Assembly (NCBI RefSeq): GCF_024497955.1
Contig: NZ_JANHKP010000008.1
Span: 1-64,000, forward strand
Direction: 5' to 3'
DNA: 64,000 nt
Source of the DNA: Streptomyces sp. C10-9-1
Lineage (GTDB): Bacteria; Actinomycetota; Actinomycetes; Streptomycetales; Streptomycetaceae
Below the pieces are notes generated by a model. That model saw nothing but the letters and a program-made list of their open reading frames with translations, was not told the origin of the DNA and made no database searches. Below are positions 8,183 through 18,342 of this stretch, one piece after another. A program made the position numbers and the translations under genes. Numbering within the stretch: the first letter of the stretch is position 1; every line of letters begins with the position of its first letter.

Positions 8183-8530
8183 TCAGAGCAGGGAGCGCAG
8201 CCGCAGCAGGTCGCGGAAGCCGGCCTCCAGGCGGACGCGCCCCGAGGCCCAGGCCCTGGCGAACTCCAGCCGGCCGTCGACGAGCGCCACCAGGTCGTCC
8301 CCCGACATCGCCAGCCGGATCTGCGCCTTCCCGGGAGGCGGCCCCTGGTGGGTGCCGTCCACCGCGATCCGCCCGCCGGACAGGCGTCCGGTGAACGTGG
8401 TGTCCAGGTCCGTCACATGGCAGCTGAGGGACCTGTCCAGACCGGTGGTGGCGGGGACGCCCCCGTCGGTCTTCGCCAGGTTGTCCGAGAGTCTGTCGAG
8501 CGCGCCGCGGCACTCCTGCGTCGTGGCCAT
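8183..8530 (-). CDS. SCP2 sterol-binding-domain-like protein
   Basis: A 115-residue soluble protein made of a single SCP2-like fold: an alpha/beta N-half, then GKAQIRLAMSGDDLVALVDGRLEFARAWASGRVRLEAGFRDLLRLR-type helices (only short parts quoted here as LVDGRLEFARAWASGRV). SCP2 domains bind lipids or act as accessory modules; the ligand here is unknown. It is convergent with the siderophore ATPase gene and divergent from the next gene. The start at 8530 lacks a good ribosome-binding site, so the N-terminus is uncertain. Confidence 0.8.
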   Translation of the reverse strand: MATTQECRGALDRLSDNLAKTDGGVPATTGLDRSLSCHVTDLDTTFTGRLSGGRIAVDGTHQGPPPGKAQIRLAMSGDDLVALVDGRLEFARAWASGRVRLEAGFRDLLRLRSLL

Positions 8531-8572
8531 CGTGATCGACGGTACCGCAGGCCCTCGCGGTAGCGTCTGGGC

Positions 8573-9004
8573 ATGACCGACTCCACCTCCGGCCCCCTCC
8601 CGGCGCCGCCGCCCGGCACCCGCGGCGTCCCCGCCCCGCCTCCGGTCGGGGCCGGGGCGCCGGGCGACCCGGACGGCGGGCCCCCCTCCGGCGTGCTGCC
8701 GTCCGCGGTCCGCGAGACGGGGGCCGCGGGCGCCCCGGCGGCCCCCGGGGAGCAGACCGATCCGGCCGCTCCCGCCCCGCTGGGCGTGGCGCGGACGCCG
8801 ACCGGGAACACCGCCGTCGACGGGCTGGTCGCACGGCTCGCCGACCTCGACCACCTCGCCGCCGACGGCCACACCGAGGTGTACGAGGATGTGCACCGGG
8901 GGCTGCGCGACGCGCTGACCGCGCTCGACTCCCCGCCCGGCCCGCGGCCCCCCGAGACGGGGTCCCAGGACCGCCCCGCCCGACCGCACGACCACAGGAG
9001 CTGA
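8573..9004 (+). CDS. Small conserved actinobacterial protein, proline-rich N-half
   Basis: A 143-residue protein. Residues 1-75 are Pro/Gly/Ala-rich and probably disordered. Residues 77-121 (TGNTAVDGLVARLADLDHL and HTEVYEDVHRGLRDALTALD) look like a compact helical segment, the part conserved in Streptomyces genomes as I remember them. No catalytic motif is visible. It ends 7 nt before the tlyA start and is likely cotranscribed with tlyA, NAD kinase and perhaps recN. Function unknown. Confidence 0.75.
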   Translation: MTDSTSGPLPAPPPGTRGVPAPPPVGAGAPGDPDGGPPSGVLPSAVRETGAAGAPAAPGEQTDPAAPAPLGVARTPTGNTAVDGLVARLADLDHLAADGHTEVYEDVHRGLRDALTALDSPPGPRPPETGSQDRPARPHDHRS

Positions 9005-9011
9005 ACCGACC

Positions 9012-9827
9012 GTGGCAGGAGTCGCCCGACGCCGTCTCGACGCCGAGCTGGTGCGCCGCAAACTGGCCCGCTCGCGCGAGCACGCCGCCCAGCTGATCGC
9101 GGCGGGCCGCGTCACCGTCGGAGGCAACACCGCGGCCAAGTCCGCCACCCAGGTGGAGACGAGCGCCGCCATCGTGGTCAGCGCGGACGACGACGACCCG
9201 GACTACGTCTCCCGCGGCGGCCACAAGCTGGCGGGCGCGCTGGCCGCCTTCGCGCCGCTCGGGCTGGCCGTCGAGGGGCGCCGGGCGCTCGACGCCGGAG
9301 CCTCCACCGGGGGCTTCACCGACGTGCTGCTGCGCGCGGGGGTCTCCCACGTGGTCGCGGTGGACGTCGGCTACGGGCAGCTGGCCTGGTCGCTGCAGAG
9401 CGATGAACGGGTCACCGTCAAGGACCGTACCAACGTGCGAGAGATGACGTTGGAGACGATCGACGGAGTGCCGGTGGATCTGGTGGTGGGGGACCTCTCC
9501 TTCATTCCGCTGGGTCTCGTGCTCCCGGCTCTGGTCGCGTGCAGCGCGCCCGGGGCGGACCTGGTGCTGATGGTGAAGCCGCAGTTCGAGGTCGGCAGGG
9601 AGCGGCTGGGCAGCGGGGGCGTGGTGCGCAGTGCGCAACTGCGCGCCGAGGCGGTCACGGCGGTCGCCGCGCGCGCGGCGGAACTGGGGCTCGGGGTGCG
9701 CGGGGTGACCGCCAGCCCGCTGCCGGGGCCGTCCGGGAACGTCGAGTACTTTCTGTGGCTCCGGGCCGGTGCGCCCGCACTCGATCCGGCCGACGTCGAC
9801 AGGGCAGTGGCGGAGGGACCGCGTTGA
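9012..9827 (+). CDS. tlyA: TlyA family rRNA 2'-O-methyltransferase
   Basis: A 271-residue protein with an N-terminal S4 RNA-binding domain (residues 6-60: LDAELVRRKLARSREHAAQL, AGRVTV) and a SAM-dependent methyltransferase domain (ALDAGASTGGFTDVLLRAG motif I, VDVGYGQLAW, DLVVGDLSFI, LMVKPQFEVG). TlyA enzymes methylate cytidines in 16S and 23S rRNA; in mycobacteria this determines sensitivity to capreomycin. Older annotations call them haemolysins. GTG start with AGGAG at 8996-9000. It overlaps the next gene. Confidence 0.93.
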   Translation: MAGVARRRLDAELVRRKLARSREHAAQLIAAGRVTVGGNTAAKSATQVETSAAIVVSADDDDPDYVSRGGHKLAGALAAFAPLGLAVEGRRALDAGASTGGFTDVLLRAGVSHVVAVDVGYGQLAWSLQSDERVTVKDRTNVREMTLETIDGVPVDLVVGDLSFIPLGLVLPALVACSAPGADLVLMVKPQFEVGRERLGSGGVVRSAQLRAEAVTAVAARAAELGLGVRGVTASPLPGPSGNVEYFLWLRAGAPALDPADVDRAVAEGPR

Positions 9828-10759
9828 CCACGACAGAAGCGACCGCGAGGACCACGGGAGCGACGGAGAACCGCACCGTCTTCCTCCTCGCGCACACCGG
9901 CCGCAGGGCCGCGATCCGCAGCGCCGAACTGGTGGTGCAGGGCCTGCTCCGCAGCGGGCTCGGAGTACGGGTGCTGGAGGCGGAGGCGGCGGACCTGCCG
10001 CTGCCCGGGACCGTCGAGACGGTGCCGGACGCGACACCGGAGGTCCTCGACGGCTGCGAGCTGCTGATCGTGCTCGGCGGCGACGGGACCCTGCTGCGGG
10101 GCGCGGAGTTCGCGCGCGCCTCCGGCGTCCCGATGCTCGGCGTCAACCTGGGGCGCGTCGGCTTCCTCGCCGAGGCCGAGCGGGACGACCTCGACAAGGT
10201 GGTCGACCGGGTCGTGACCCGCGCCTACGAGGTCGAGGAACGCATGACCCTGGACGTGGTCGTGCACAGCAACGGCGACGTCGTGCACCGCGACTGGGCG
10301 CTGAACGAGGCCGCCGTCCAGAAGGTGTCCCCGGAGCGGATACTGGAGGTCGTGCTGGAGGTCGACGGCCGCCCGGTGACCGGCTTCGGCTGCGACGGCA
10401 TCGTCTGCGCCACGCCCACCGGTTCGACGGCGTACGCCTTCTCGGCCGGCGGGCCGGTGGTGTGGCCCGAGGTGGAGGCCCTGCTGATGGTGCCGATCAG
10501 CGCCCACGCGCTCTTCGCCAAGCCGCTGGTGACCTCGCCGACCTCGACGCTGGCGGTCGAGGTGCAGCAGCACACTCCGCACGGCGTCCTGTGGTGCGAC
10601 GGGCGGCGCACGGTGGAGCTGCCGTCGGGGGCTCGGGTCGAGGTGCGCCGCGGGGCCGTGCCGGTGCGGCTCGCCCGGTTGCACCACGCCTCCTTCACCG
10701 ACCGTCTGGTGGCCAAGTTCGCGCTGCCGGTGTCGGGTTGGCGGGGCGCCCCGCACTGA
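9824..10759 (+). CDS. nadK: NAD kinase
   Basis: A 311-residue cytoplasmic ATP-NAD kinase, which makes NADP+ from NAD+. The diagnostic motifs are LGGDGTLLRGAEFA (catalytic GGDG), GVNLGRVGFLAE and CDGIVCATPTGSTAYAFSAGG. The start is TTG at 9824, overlapping the tlyA stop, with GGAGG (9812-9816) 7 nt upstream; this makes translation coupled to tlyA. The tlyA-nadK-recN order is a common actinobacterial arrangement. Confidence 0.95.
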   Translation: MTTTEATARTTGATENRTVFLLAHTGRRAAIRSAELVVQGLLRSGLGVRVLEAEAADLPLPGTVETVPDATPEVLDGCELLIVLGGDGTLLRGAEFARASGVPMLGVNLGRVGFLAEAERDDLDKVVDRVVTRAYEVEERMTLDVVVHSNGDVVHRDWALNEAAVQKVSPERILEVVLEVDGRPVTGFGCDGIVCATPTGSTAYAFSAGGPVVWPEVEALLMVPISAHALFAKPLVTSPTSTLAVEVQQHTPHGVLWCDGRRTVELPSGARVEVRRGAVPVRLARLHHASFTDRLVAKFALPVSGWRGAPH

Positions 10760-10900
10760 GCCGCGCGCCGGCCGGCCCCCGGACCGTCCCGTGGCGCGGC
10801 ACCCCGCGGCGGGGGTCGCACGGGTGTGCGAGAGCGCCCGGGCCCTCGGGAGAGTGAACCCGGGACCGGGGTCCGTCGCGCCGCGGCCCCCGGACCTCGT

Positions 10901-12643
<1,743 letters not shown>

Positions 12644-12648
12644 CGCCC

Positions 12649-12678
12649 CGGCCCCCGGGGCCGGTGCCCCGGGGGCCG
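12649..12678 (+). terminator. Hairpin terminator after recN
   Basis: Thirteen-base perfect arms (12649-12661 and 12666-12678) with a 4-nt loop begin 5 nt after the recN stop. There is no U-run. Confidence 0.75.
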
Positions 12679-12862
12679 AGGCCGTCCCACCCGGCCTCCC
12701 GGCTCCTCGGGGACGTGCCGCCCCGCCGACGGGCGCGCTCCCCGCGCGCGGAACGCCACATCACTCGTGCGGGTGATGCGAGAGGGTGCGCGGGGGCGCG
12801 CGTCAGGCGGCGCACGCCCTGGCGGTGCCGGAACGCGCGTGCGGGCTGGCATCCTTGGGCGG

Positions 12863-13942
12863 GTGACACAGCTGCGTACGGTCCAGGTACTGGGCGGGGG
12901 CAGCGCGGGAAGCAGCGCACACGTCAGATTGCTCGCCTCCGGGCTGGCGGCCCGGGGAGTGCGCGTGACGGTCTGCGCCCCCGCCGCGCTCGACCACGAG
13001 TACGACTTCACCGGCGCCGGAGCCCGCCTGGTGCCCCTCCCGCCGCCGGCCGACCCCGCGGGCGTGGCGGCGCTGCGCCACGCGTGCATCGGAGCCGACC
13101 TGGTCCACGCCCACGGACTGGCCGCCGGGGTACGCACCGCCCTGGCACTGGCAGCCTCCCCGTACACCCCGTTCGTGATGACGTGGCACACCCGCCGCCC
13201 CACCGAGGGCCCCCGGGCGGGGCTGGCACGGCTGCTGGAGCGCCGCACGGCGCGTGCCGCGACCGTCGTCCTGGGCACCTGCTCCGAGCTGGTCGACCGG
13301 GCGCGCGCCCGCGGCGCCCGCGACGCCCGGCTCGCGCCGGTGTCCGTCCCGGTCCCCCGCACCCCCCTGTGCCTCCAGGACGGCAAGGCCCGGGCCGAGC
13401 TGGGCGCGGTGGAGCGCCCCCTGCTGATCGCGGCGGGTTCGCTGTCCGCCGGCCGCGGCTACCGGACCCTGCTCGACGCCGCGGGGCGGTGGCGGGAGCT
13501 CGACCCGGCCCCGCTGCTGGTGATCGCGGGGGAGGGCCCGGCACGGCCCGTGCTGCGCAGGCGCATCGCGGAGGAGGACCTCCCGGTGCGCCTGGTCGGC
13601 CACCGCGGCGACCTCGCCGAGCTGATCGCCGCCGCCGACGTCGCGGTGCTGCCCTCCCGCTGGGAGGCGCGCGCCGTCCTGGCGCAGGAGGCGCTCCGGC
13701 TCGGCGTGCCCCTGGTGGCGACCGCCGTCGGCGGCGTTCCCGAACTCGTGGGCGACGCGGCGGAGCTGGTGCCCTACGGGGACGCCCCGGCCCTCGCCCG
13801 TGCCGTCGGGCGACTCCTCGCGGATCCCGACCGCCGCTCCTCCCTCGCCGCGGCCGGCCGTGTCCAGGCGGCGACCTGGCCGTCCGAGGACGCGACGGTC
13901 GCCCATGTGCTCAGCGTCTACGACGAGCTGACGGGTCGCTGA
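12863..13942 (+). CDS. Glycosyltransferase family 4-type
   Basis: A 359-residue GT-B fold glycosyltransferase. The N-domain opens with VQVLGGGSAGSSAHVRLLASGL (donor/acceptor loop); the C-domain has IAAGSLSAGRGYRTLLDA, LVIAGEGPARPVLRRRIAEE and the E-x7-E-like region SRWEARAVLAQEALRLGVPLVA followed by VGGVPELV. The GTG start at 12863 gives the canonical beginning. Donor and acceptor are unknown. It stands alone between the recN terminator and a convergent TetR gene. Confidence 0.87.
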   Translation: MTQLRTVQVLGGGSAGSSAHVRLLASGLAARGVRVTVCAPAALDHEYDFTGAGARLVPLPPPADPAGVAALRHACIGADLVHAHGLAAGVRTALALAASPYTPFVMTWHTRRPTEGPRAGLARLLERRTARAATVVLGTCSELVDRARARGARDARLAPVSVPVPRTPLCLQDGKARAELGAVERPLLIAAGSLSAGRGYRTLLDAAGRWRELDPAPLLVIAGEGPARPVLRRRIAEEDLPVRLVGHRGDLAELIAAADVAVLPSRWEARAVLAQEALRLGVPLVATAVGGVPELVGDAAELVPYGDAPALARAVGRLLADPDRRSSLAAAGRVQAATWPSEDATVAHVLSVYDELTGR

Positions 13943-13969
13943 CGGGCGGTCGGCCTCCGGGACCGGAGC

Positions 13970-14030
13970 GGCACCCGGCCGCCGCCCGGCCGTCCTCCGG
14001 CGGGACGCGGCCGACCGGCGGCCGGGTGCC
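13970..14030. terminator. Bidirectional terminator between glycosyltransferase and TetR genes
   Basis: Fourteen-base perfect arms (13970-13983 and 14017-14030) are separated by 33 nt, which itself contains smaller GC-rich repeats. The element fills the gap between two convergent genes and ends directly at the TetR stop codon. Confidence 0.65.
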
Positions 14031-14609
14031 TCAGGGGGCGAGGGCCTTGCCCAGGGTGCGCAGGCACAGGGTGAGGGCGGTGTGCTTGGACGCCTCGCGC
14101 CTGCGGGAGAGCTCCCAGGCCGAGTAGAGCAGGGACCACAGCACGCTCTGCACCCACTCGGGTGTCAGCTCCGCGTCCAGGGTGCCCTCGGCGCGGCCGC
14201 GTTCGACCAGCCGGGACAGCGCGCGGTCCGCCGGGGTCTCCTCGTCCCAGCCCGACCAGGTCATGAGCTGGGGCGAGTCGAACATCAGGGTCAGCCCCGC
14301 GCCGAGCTCGAAGTACTCCTGGCAGAGCCGCTCCAGCGCCTCGGGCGCCGGGCCCTGGTCCAGCCGGGCCGCGGCGGTCGCCGCCTCGACCTTCTCCAGC
14401 ACGTCCGCGCCGATCGCGGCCAGCAGGTCGGAGCGTTCGGGGAAGTACCGGTGCACCGTGGTCCGCCCGACCCCGGCCGCCGCCGCCACGTCGGCCAGCG
14501 AAGCTCCCGAGTCCCTGGCGAGCAGGGCGACGGCCGCGTCGACGATGGCGCGCCGGGTGCGGGTGCGCGTGCCGCTGTCGGCCACCGCGGCCCGTTGCTG
14601 CTCAACCAT
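14031..14609 (-). CDS. TetR family transcriptional regulator
   Basis: A 192-residue repressor. The N-terminal helix-turn-helix is at residues 36-60 (SLADVAAAAGVGRTTVHRYF); the rest is a helical ligand-binding and dimerisation domain with a TetR_C-type ending. It is divergent from the ABC exporter gene, with the perfect operator at 14652-14681 between them. The usual logic is that it represses the exporter and often itself, and is released by the exported compound. The start is ATG 14609, preceded by aagggg that is rather close. Confidence 0.92.
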   Translation of the reverse strand: MVEQQRAAVADSGTRTRTRRAIVDAAVALLARDSGASLADVAAAAGVGRTTVHRYFPERSDLLAAIGADVLEKVEAATAAARLDQGPAPEALERLCQEYFELGAGLTLMFDSPQLMTWSGWDEETPADRALSRLVERGRAEGTLDAELTPEWVQSVLWSLLYSAWELSRRREASKHTALTLCLRTLGKALAP

Positions 14610-14651
14610 GCCCCTTACGGTACCCCGTGATCTGAGAAGGAACTCGTTTGC

Positions 14652-14681
14652 CCTGAGTGGAACAGTCGTGTTCCACTCAGG
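14652..14681. promoter_or_regulatory. Perfect inverted-repeat operator for the TetR regulator
   Basis: Two perfect 13-base arms, CCTGAGTGGAACA (14652-14664) and its complement (14669-14681), flank a 4-base centre. The 30-base palindrome lies in the 75-nt gap between the divergent TetR and ABC exporter genes. It ends only 3 nt before the exporter ATG, so a bound repressor would cover the transcription or translation start. Confidence 0.9.
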
Positions 14682-14684
14682 TTC

Positions 14685-16577
14685 ATGAATGCTCCTCATT
14701 CCTCCCGGGGCACCACGACCGAGCGGCCGCCGGACACCCCACCGGCCGACCCGGGCGGCGTGCACGCTCCCCCGAAGGCCCCGCGCGCCCCACGGCTCGG
14801 AGTCCTCTGGTCCTTCGCCCGCCCGCACACCCGCACCCTCGCCCTGGGGCTGCTCCTGGCCCTGGTGGGATCGGCGGTGGGGCTCGCCACACCGATGGTC
14901 ACCAAGTGGGTGCTCGACGCCCTGGGGGGATCGCAGCCGCTGAGCCGCCCCGTCGCGGGGCTGCTCGTCCTGCTCGTGATCGGCAGTGCCGTCTGGTTCT
15001 GGCAGTGGACGCTGCTCGGCGCACTGGGCGAACGCGTGGTGCTGGACGCCCGGTCCTCCATGGTGCGGCGCTTCCTGACGTCCACGGTGCCCGCCGTCAC
15101 CCGCCGCCCGGCCGGCGAGCTCGTCACCCGCGTCACCTCCGACACCGTGCTGCTGCGCGAGGCGGCCACCGGCGCACTCGTCGGGTTGATCAACGGCGCC
15201 GTGATGCTGGTCGGCACCCTGGCCCTGATGGCCGTGCTCGACCTGGTGCTGCTCGGCACCACACTGGTGGCGGTGGTGGCGGTCGGCGTGCTCTTCGCCG
15301 TCCTGATGCCGGGCATAGCCGCGGCGCAGCAGCGCGCCCAGGAGCACATCGGCCGGCTCGGCGGAGTGCTGGAGGGCGCGCTGCGCGCCGTCCGGACGGT
15401 GAAGGTCAGCCGCGCCGAGGAGCGCACCGCCGAGCGGATCCTGGCCGAGGCGCGGGCGTCGGCCGAGCACGGGGTGCGCGCGGTGCGGCGCGAGGCGCTG
15501 GCGTGGACCGTCGCGGGCTCGGGCATCCAGCTCGCCATCATCGCGATCCTGGGCCTGGGTGCCTGGCGGGTCGCCGAGGGCGAGCTGGCCGTGTCCGCTC
15601 TGATCGCCTTCCTGCTGTACGCGTTCGGCCTGATGCAGCCGATCGGCGAACTCAGCCAGAACGTCACCGCGCTGCAGGCCGGGCTGGCCGCGGCCGAGCG
15701 GATCCGCGAGACGGACGACATGCGGACGGAGCCGGGGGCGGCCGGCACGGGCACCGCACCGGCGAGCGCCGCGGTGCGGCCTGCCGCGCCGCACCGCCCC
15801 GGGCCGGCCGGTGCGCACCCCGTCCTGGAGCTGAGGGACGTCACGGCCGCCTACGGTCCGGACGCCGAACCGGCGGTGCGCGGGGTCACCCTGGCCGTCC
15901 CCCGGCGCGGACACACCGCGATCGTCGGCCCGTCGGGCGCCGGCAAGACCACGCTGTTCTCCCTCGTCCTGCGCTTCCTGGAGCCGACGGGCGGTCACCT
16001 GCTCCTGGACGGCCGCCCGTACCGCGACCACAGCCCCGGCGAGGTCCGCGAGCGACTCGCCTACGTGGAGCAGGACGCCCCCCTCGCGCCCGGGACCGTC
16101 CGCGACAACCTGCTGCTCTCGCGCCCGGACGCCACGGAGGAGGAACTGCGCCGGGTCCTGCGCGAGGTGCGGCTGGAGGAGAAGGTCGACGCCCTGGTGG
16201 AGGGCCTCGACACCCCGCTGTCCGCCACGGCCGTCTCCGGTGGCGAACGCCAGCGCATCGCCCTGGCCCGGGCCCTGCTGCGCACCCCCGAGGTGCTGCT
16301 CCTCGACGAGGCGACCGCGCAGCTCGACGGCCTGACCGAGGCGGCCGTCCAGGAGTGCGTGCGGGCCCGCGCCGAGCGGGGCGCGGTGGTCACCATCGCC
16401 CACCGGCTGTCGACCGTGCTGGACGCGGACACCATCGTGGTCATGGAGGCGGGCCGGGTGCGCGCCCGCGGCACCCACGGGGAGCTGCTGGAGCGTGACC
16501 GCCTCTACCGCGAGCTGGTGGAGGCCCTGCGCATCGCCGACCGCGCGGCACCGAACGCCCCCGGCGCATCCTGCTGA
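14685..16577 (+). CDS. ABC exporter, fused membrane and ATPase domains
   Basis: A 630-residue half-transporter of the MsbA/LmrA multidrug-export class. Residues 1-38 are a disordered tail; residues about 45-320 hold six membrane helices; an Ala/Pro linker follows; the ATPase starts near residue 380 (LELRDVTAAYG) with Walker A GPSGAGKTTLFS, signature VSGGERQRIALARALL, Walker B LLLDEATAQLD and H-loop IAHRLSTVLDA. It should act as a homodimer exporting a hydrophobic drug or metabolite. The ATG at 14685 has no Shine-Dalgarno sequence because the operator occupies that space, suggesting a leaderless mRNA. Confidence 0.93.
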   Translation: MNAPHSSRGTTTERPPDTPPADPGGVHAPPKAPRAPRLGVLWSFARPHTRTLALGLLLALVGSAVGLATPMVTKWVLDALGGSQPLSRPVAGLLVLLVIGSAVWFWQWTLLGALGERVVLDARSSMVRRFLTSTVPAVTRRPAGELVTRVTSDTVLLREAATGALVGLINGAVMLVGTLALMAVLDLVLLGTTLVAVVAVGVLFAVLMPGIAAAQQRAQEHIGRLGGVLEGALRAVRTVKVSRAEERTAERILAEARASAEHGVRAVRREALAWTVAGSGIQLAIIAILGLGAWRVAEGELAVSALIAFLLYAFGLMQPIGELSQNVTALQAGLAAAERIRETDDMRTEPGAAGTGTAPASAAVRPAAPHRPGPAGAHPVLELRDVTAAYGPDAEPAVRGVTLAVPRRGHTAIVGPSGAGKTTLFSLVLRFLEPTGGHLLLDGRPYRDHSPGEVRERLAYVEQDAPLAPGTVRDNLLLSRPDATEEELRRVLREVRLEEKVDALVEGLDTPLSATAVSGGERQRIALARALLRTPEVLLLDEATAQLDGLTEAAVQECVRARAERGAVVTIAHRLSTVLDADTIVVMEAGRVRARGTHGELLERDRLYRELVEALRIADRAAPNAPGASC

Positions 16578-16595
16578 ACCGGCGGGGCCGCCCCG

Positions 16596-18269
16596 CTACC
16601 CGGCCGAGGCTCCCGGCGTGTGGCGGCGCGCCCGCAGGGCCAGCGACAGCGACAGCACCGCCTCGGGGTCGTCCAGGTCCGTCCCCAGCAACTCGCCGAT
16701 CCGGGCGAGGCGGTTGTACAGGGTCTGGCGGTTGAGGTGCAGCTCGCGCGCCGTCTCCGCCTTGCGCCCCGCATGGGCGAGATAGCACTCCAGCGTCGGG
16801 AGGAGCACCGGGCGCGAGACGGCGTCGTGGGCGCGCAGCGGGCCGATCGCGCGCTCCACGAAGGCCGCCAGGTCCGGGTGGTCGCGCAGCCGCCACAGCA
16901 GCAGGTCGATGTCGAGGCGCCGGGCGTCGTACCAGGGCCGGTCCGCCAGGCCCCCCGCCGCCGTGGCCGTCTCCGCGGCGTGCCGCAGCCCCGCGGAGGC
17001 GGCCGCCCAGCCGCCCGCCACCCCGACCACCACCACCGGCGGGTGGGTGCCCCCACGCCCCCAGGCCCCCTCGGACGCGGGACCCGCGAGCCCCGCCCGT
17101 TCCGCGCCCGCCCGCAGGGCCGCCGCCACCCGGTCCGCCACCGCCGCCCGCTCCGCCTCCGTGCGCAGCGCCACCAGCAGCGGGACACGGCCCTCGACCG
17201 GGCGCACGCCCACCAGGACCGGCGCACCCACCGACGACAGCTCCTCGGCCACGGCACGCGCCAGCAGCGCCCAGCCCCCCGACGGGGCGTGCGCGGGGGC
17301 CAGGCGCATCACCACGGGCAGGATCGGGCCGTCACCCGGCTTGAAGCCCAGCACCCGGGCCTGTCCCGGCGCGTCGTCCGGGCCGACACGGCCCTCCGCC
17401 AGGTCGGTCAGGAAGTCGCCCCTGCCGTGTGCGGCCAGCTCCTCCTCCTGGCGCGCCTGCATCAGCACCACCGCCAGGATCGCGGCCGCACGCTCCGCGG
17501 CCATCCGGTGCACCGGCGAGAGCGGCCCCGACACCGCCAGCAGCACCAGCCGGGCGCGGACCGAGGCGCCGTCGGGCCCCCCGCCGGGGACGTCCACCAG
17601 CACCGCGCCGGCCGGGGGCCCGCTCTCCCGGGCGTCGCGCTGGCCGCGCAGCCCCTCCCAGACCTGGAGCGGGTCCGCGGGGGAGGCCCCGGCCCCGCCG
17701 GACTCCGCGGCGTACAGCAGCCGCCCGTCGGGGGCCTCCAGGAAGACCGGGTTGCCCGTGAAGCCGGACAGGATGTGCAGCACCTGGGGCACCCCGCCGC
17801 CGCCCAGCAGGGCCCGGGTGCACTGCCGGTGCACCTCCTCCGCCCGGCGCAGCAGCGCGTAGTGGTGGTTGACGATCTCGGTGTGGATCTCCTCGGTCAC
17901 CGTCACGAACGGGACCTCGCGGTGGAGCTGGACGAGCGGCAGTCCGGCCGAGCGGGCCGCCTCCACGATGGCGGCGGGCAGCCGCGCGAAACGGGGACCG
18001 AGTTCGACCACCAGGGCGGCGATCCCGCGTTCGGCGAGCTGCCGGACGAAGGCCCGCTGCTCGGCGGGCCGGGTGCCGAGCCCCAGCCCGGTCGTCAGCA
18101 GCAGCTCGCCGCCCTTCAGGAGCGAGGCGATGTTGGGGACCTCGCCCGCGTGCACCCAGCGCACCGTCCGCTGGAGGCGGTCGGCACCCGCGACGACCTC
18201 GGGCAGGCCGCTGCGCAGACCCGGCAGTTCGAGGGCCCGCTGTACGGTGATCCCGCCCTGGTTGTCCAT
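16596..18269 (-). CDS. PucR family transcriptional regulator
   Basis: A 557-residue regulator. The N-terminal PucR domain (residues 5-125; VRWVHAGEVPNIASLLKGGE) is a sensory module first seen in purine-catabolism regulators. A central GGDEF-like/CdaR region follows, and the C-terminal helix-turn-helix (HTH_30) carries the hallmark AETARELHLNRQTLYNRLARI near residues 505-530. It is convergent with the ABC exporter and faces away from it, so the target cannot be read from the neighbours. Confidence 0.92.
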   Translation of the reverse strand: MDNQGGITVQRALELPGLRSGLPEVVAGADRLQRTVRWVHAGEVPNIASLLKGGELLLTTGLGLGTRPAEQRAFVRQLAERGIAALVVELGPRFARLPAAIVEAARSAGLPLVQLHREVPFVTVTEEIHTEIVNHHYALLRRAEEVHRQCTRALLGGGGVPQVLHILSGFTGNPVFLEAPDGRLLYAAESGGAGASPADPLQVWEGLRGQRDARESGPPAGAVLVDVPGGGPDGASVRARLVLLAVSGPLSPVHRMAAERAAAILAVVLMQARQEEELAAHGRGDFLTDLAEGRVGPDDAPGQARVLGFKPGDGPILPVVMRLAPAHAPSGGWALLARAVAEELSSVGAPVLVGVRPVEGRVPLLVALRTEAERAAVADRVAAALRAGAERAGLAGPASEGAWGRGGTHPPVVVVGVAGGWAAASAGLRHAAETATAAGGLADRPWYDARRLDIDLLLWRLRDHPDLAAFVERAIGPLRAHDAVSRPVLLPTLECYLAHAGRKAETARELHLNRQTLYNRLARIGELLGTDLDDPEAVLSLSLALRARRHTPGASAG

Positions 18270-18307
18270 GGTGCCGGACGCTACCGGCCGCCCCTCGGGG
18301 CGCGCCA

Positions 18308-18330
18308 CCGGTGCCCGGCGCGGGCACCGG
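18308..18330 (-). terminator. Hairpin after the GH15 gene
   Basis: Ten-base perfect arms (18308-18317 and 18321-18330) with a 3-nt loop lie just beyond the GH15 stop and before the PucR start in the same direction. It could be a terminator or an attenuator between the two genes. No U-tract. Confidence 0.55.
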
Positions 18331-18342
18331 CGGCCGGGGCGG

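Noticed and set aside
12644..12862. Possible small gene between recN and the glycosyltransferase
   Set aside because: The frame is a continuation of the glycosyltransferase reading frame upstream of its GTG with no conserved sequence.
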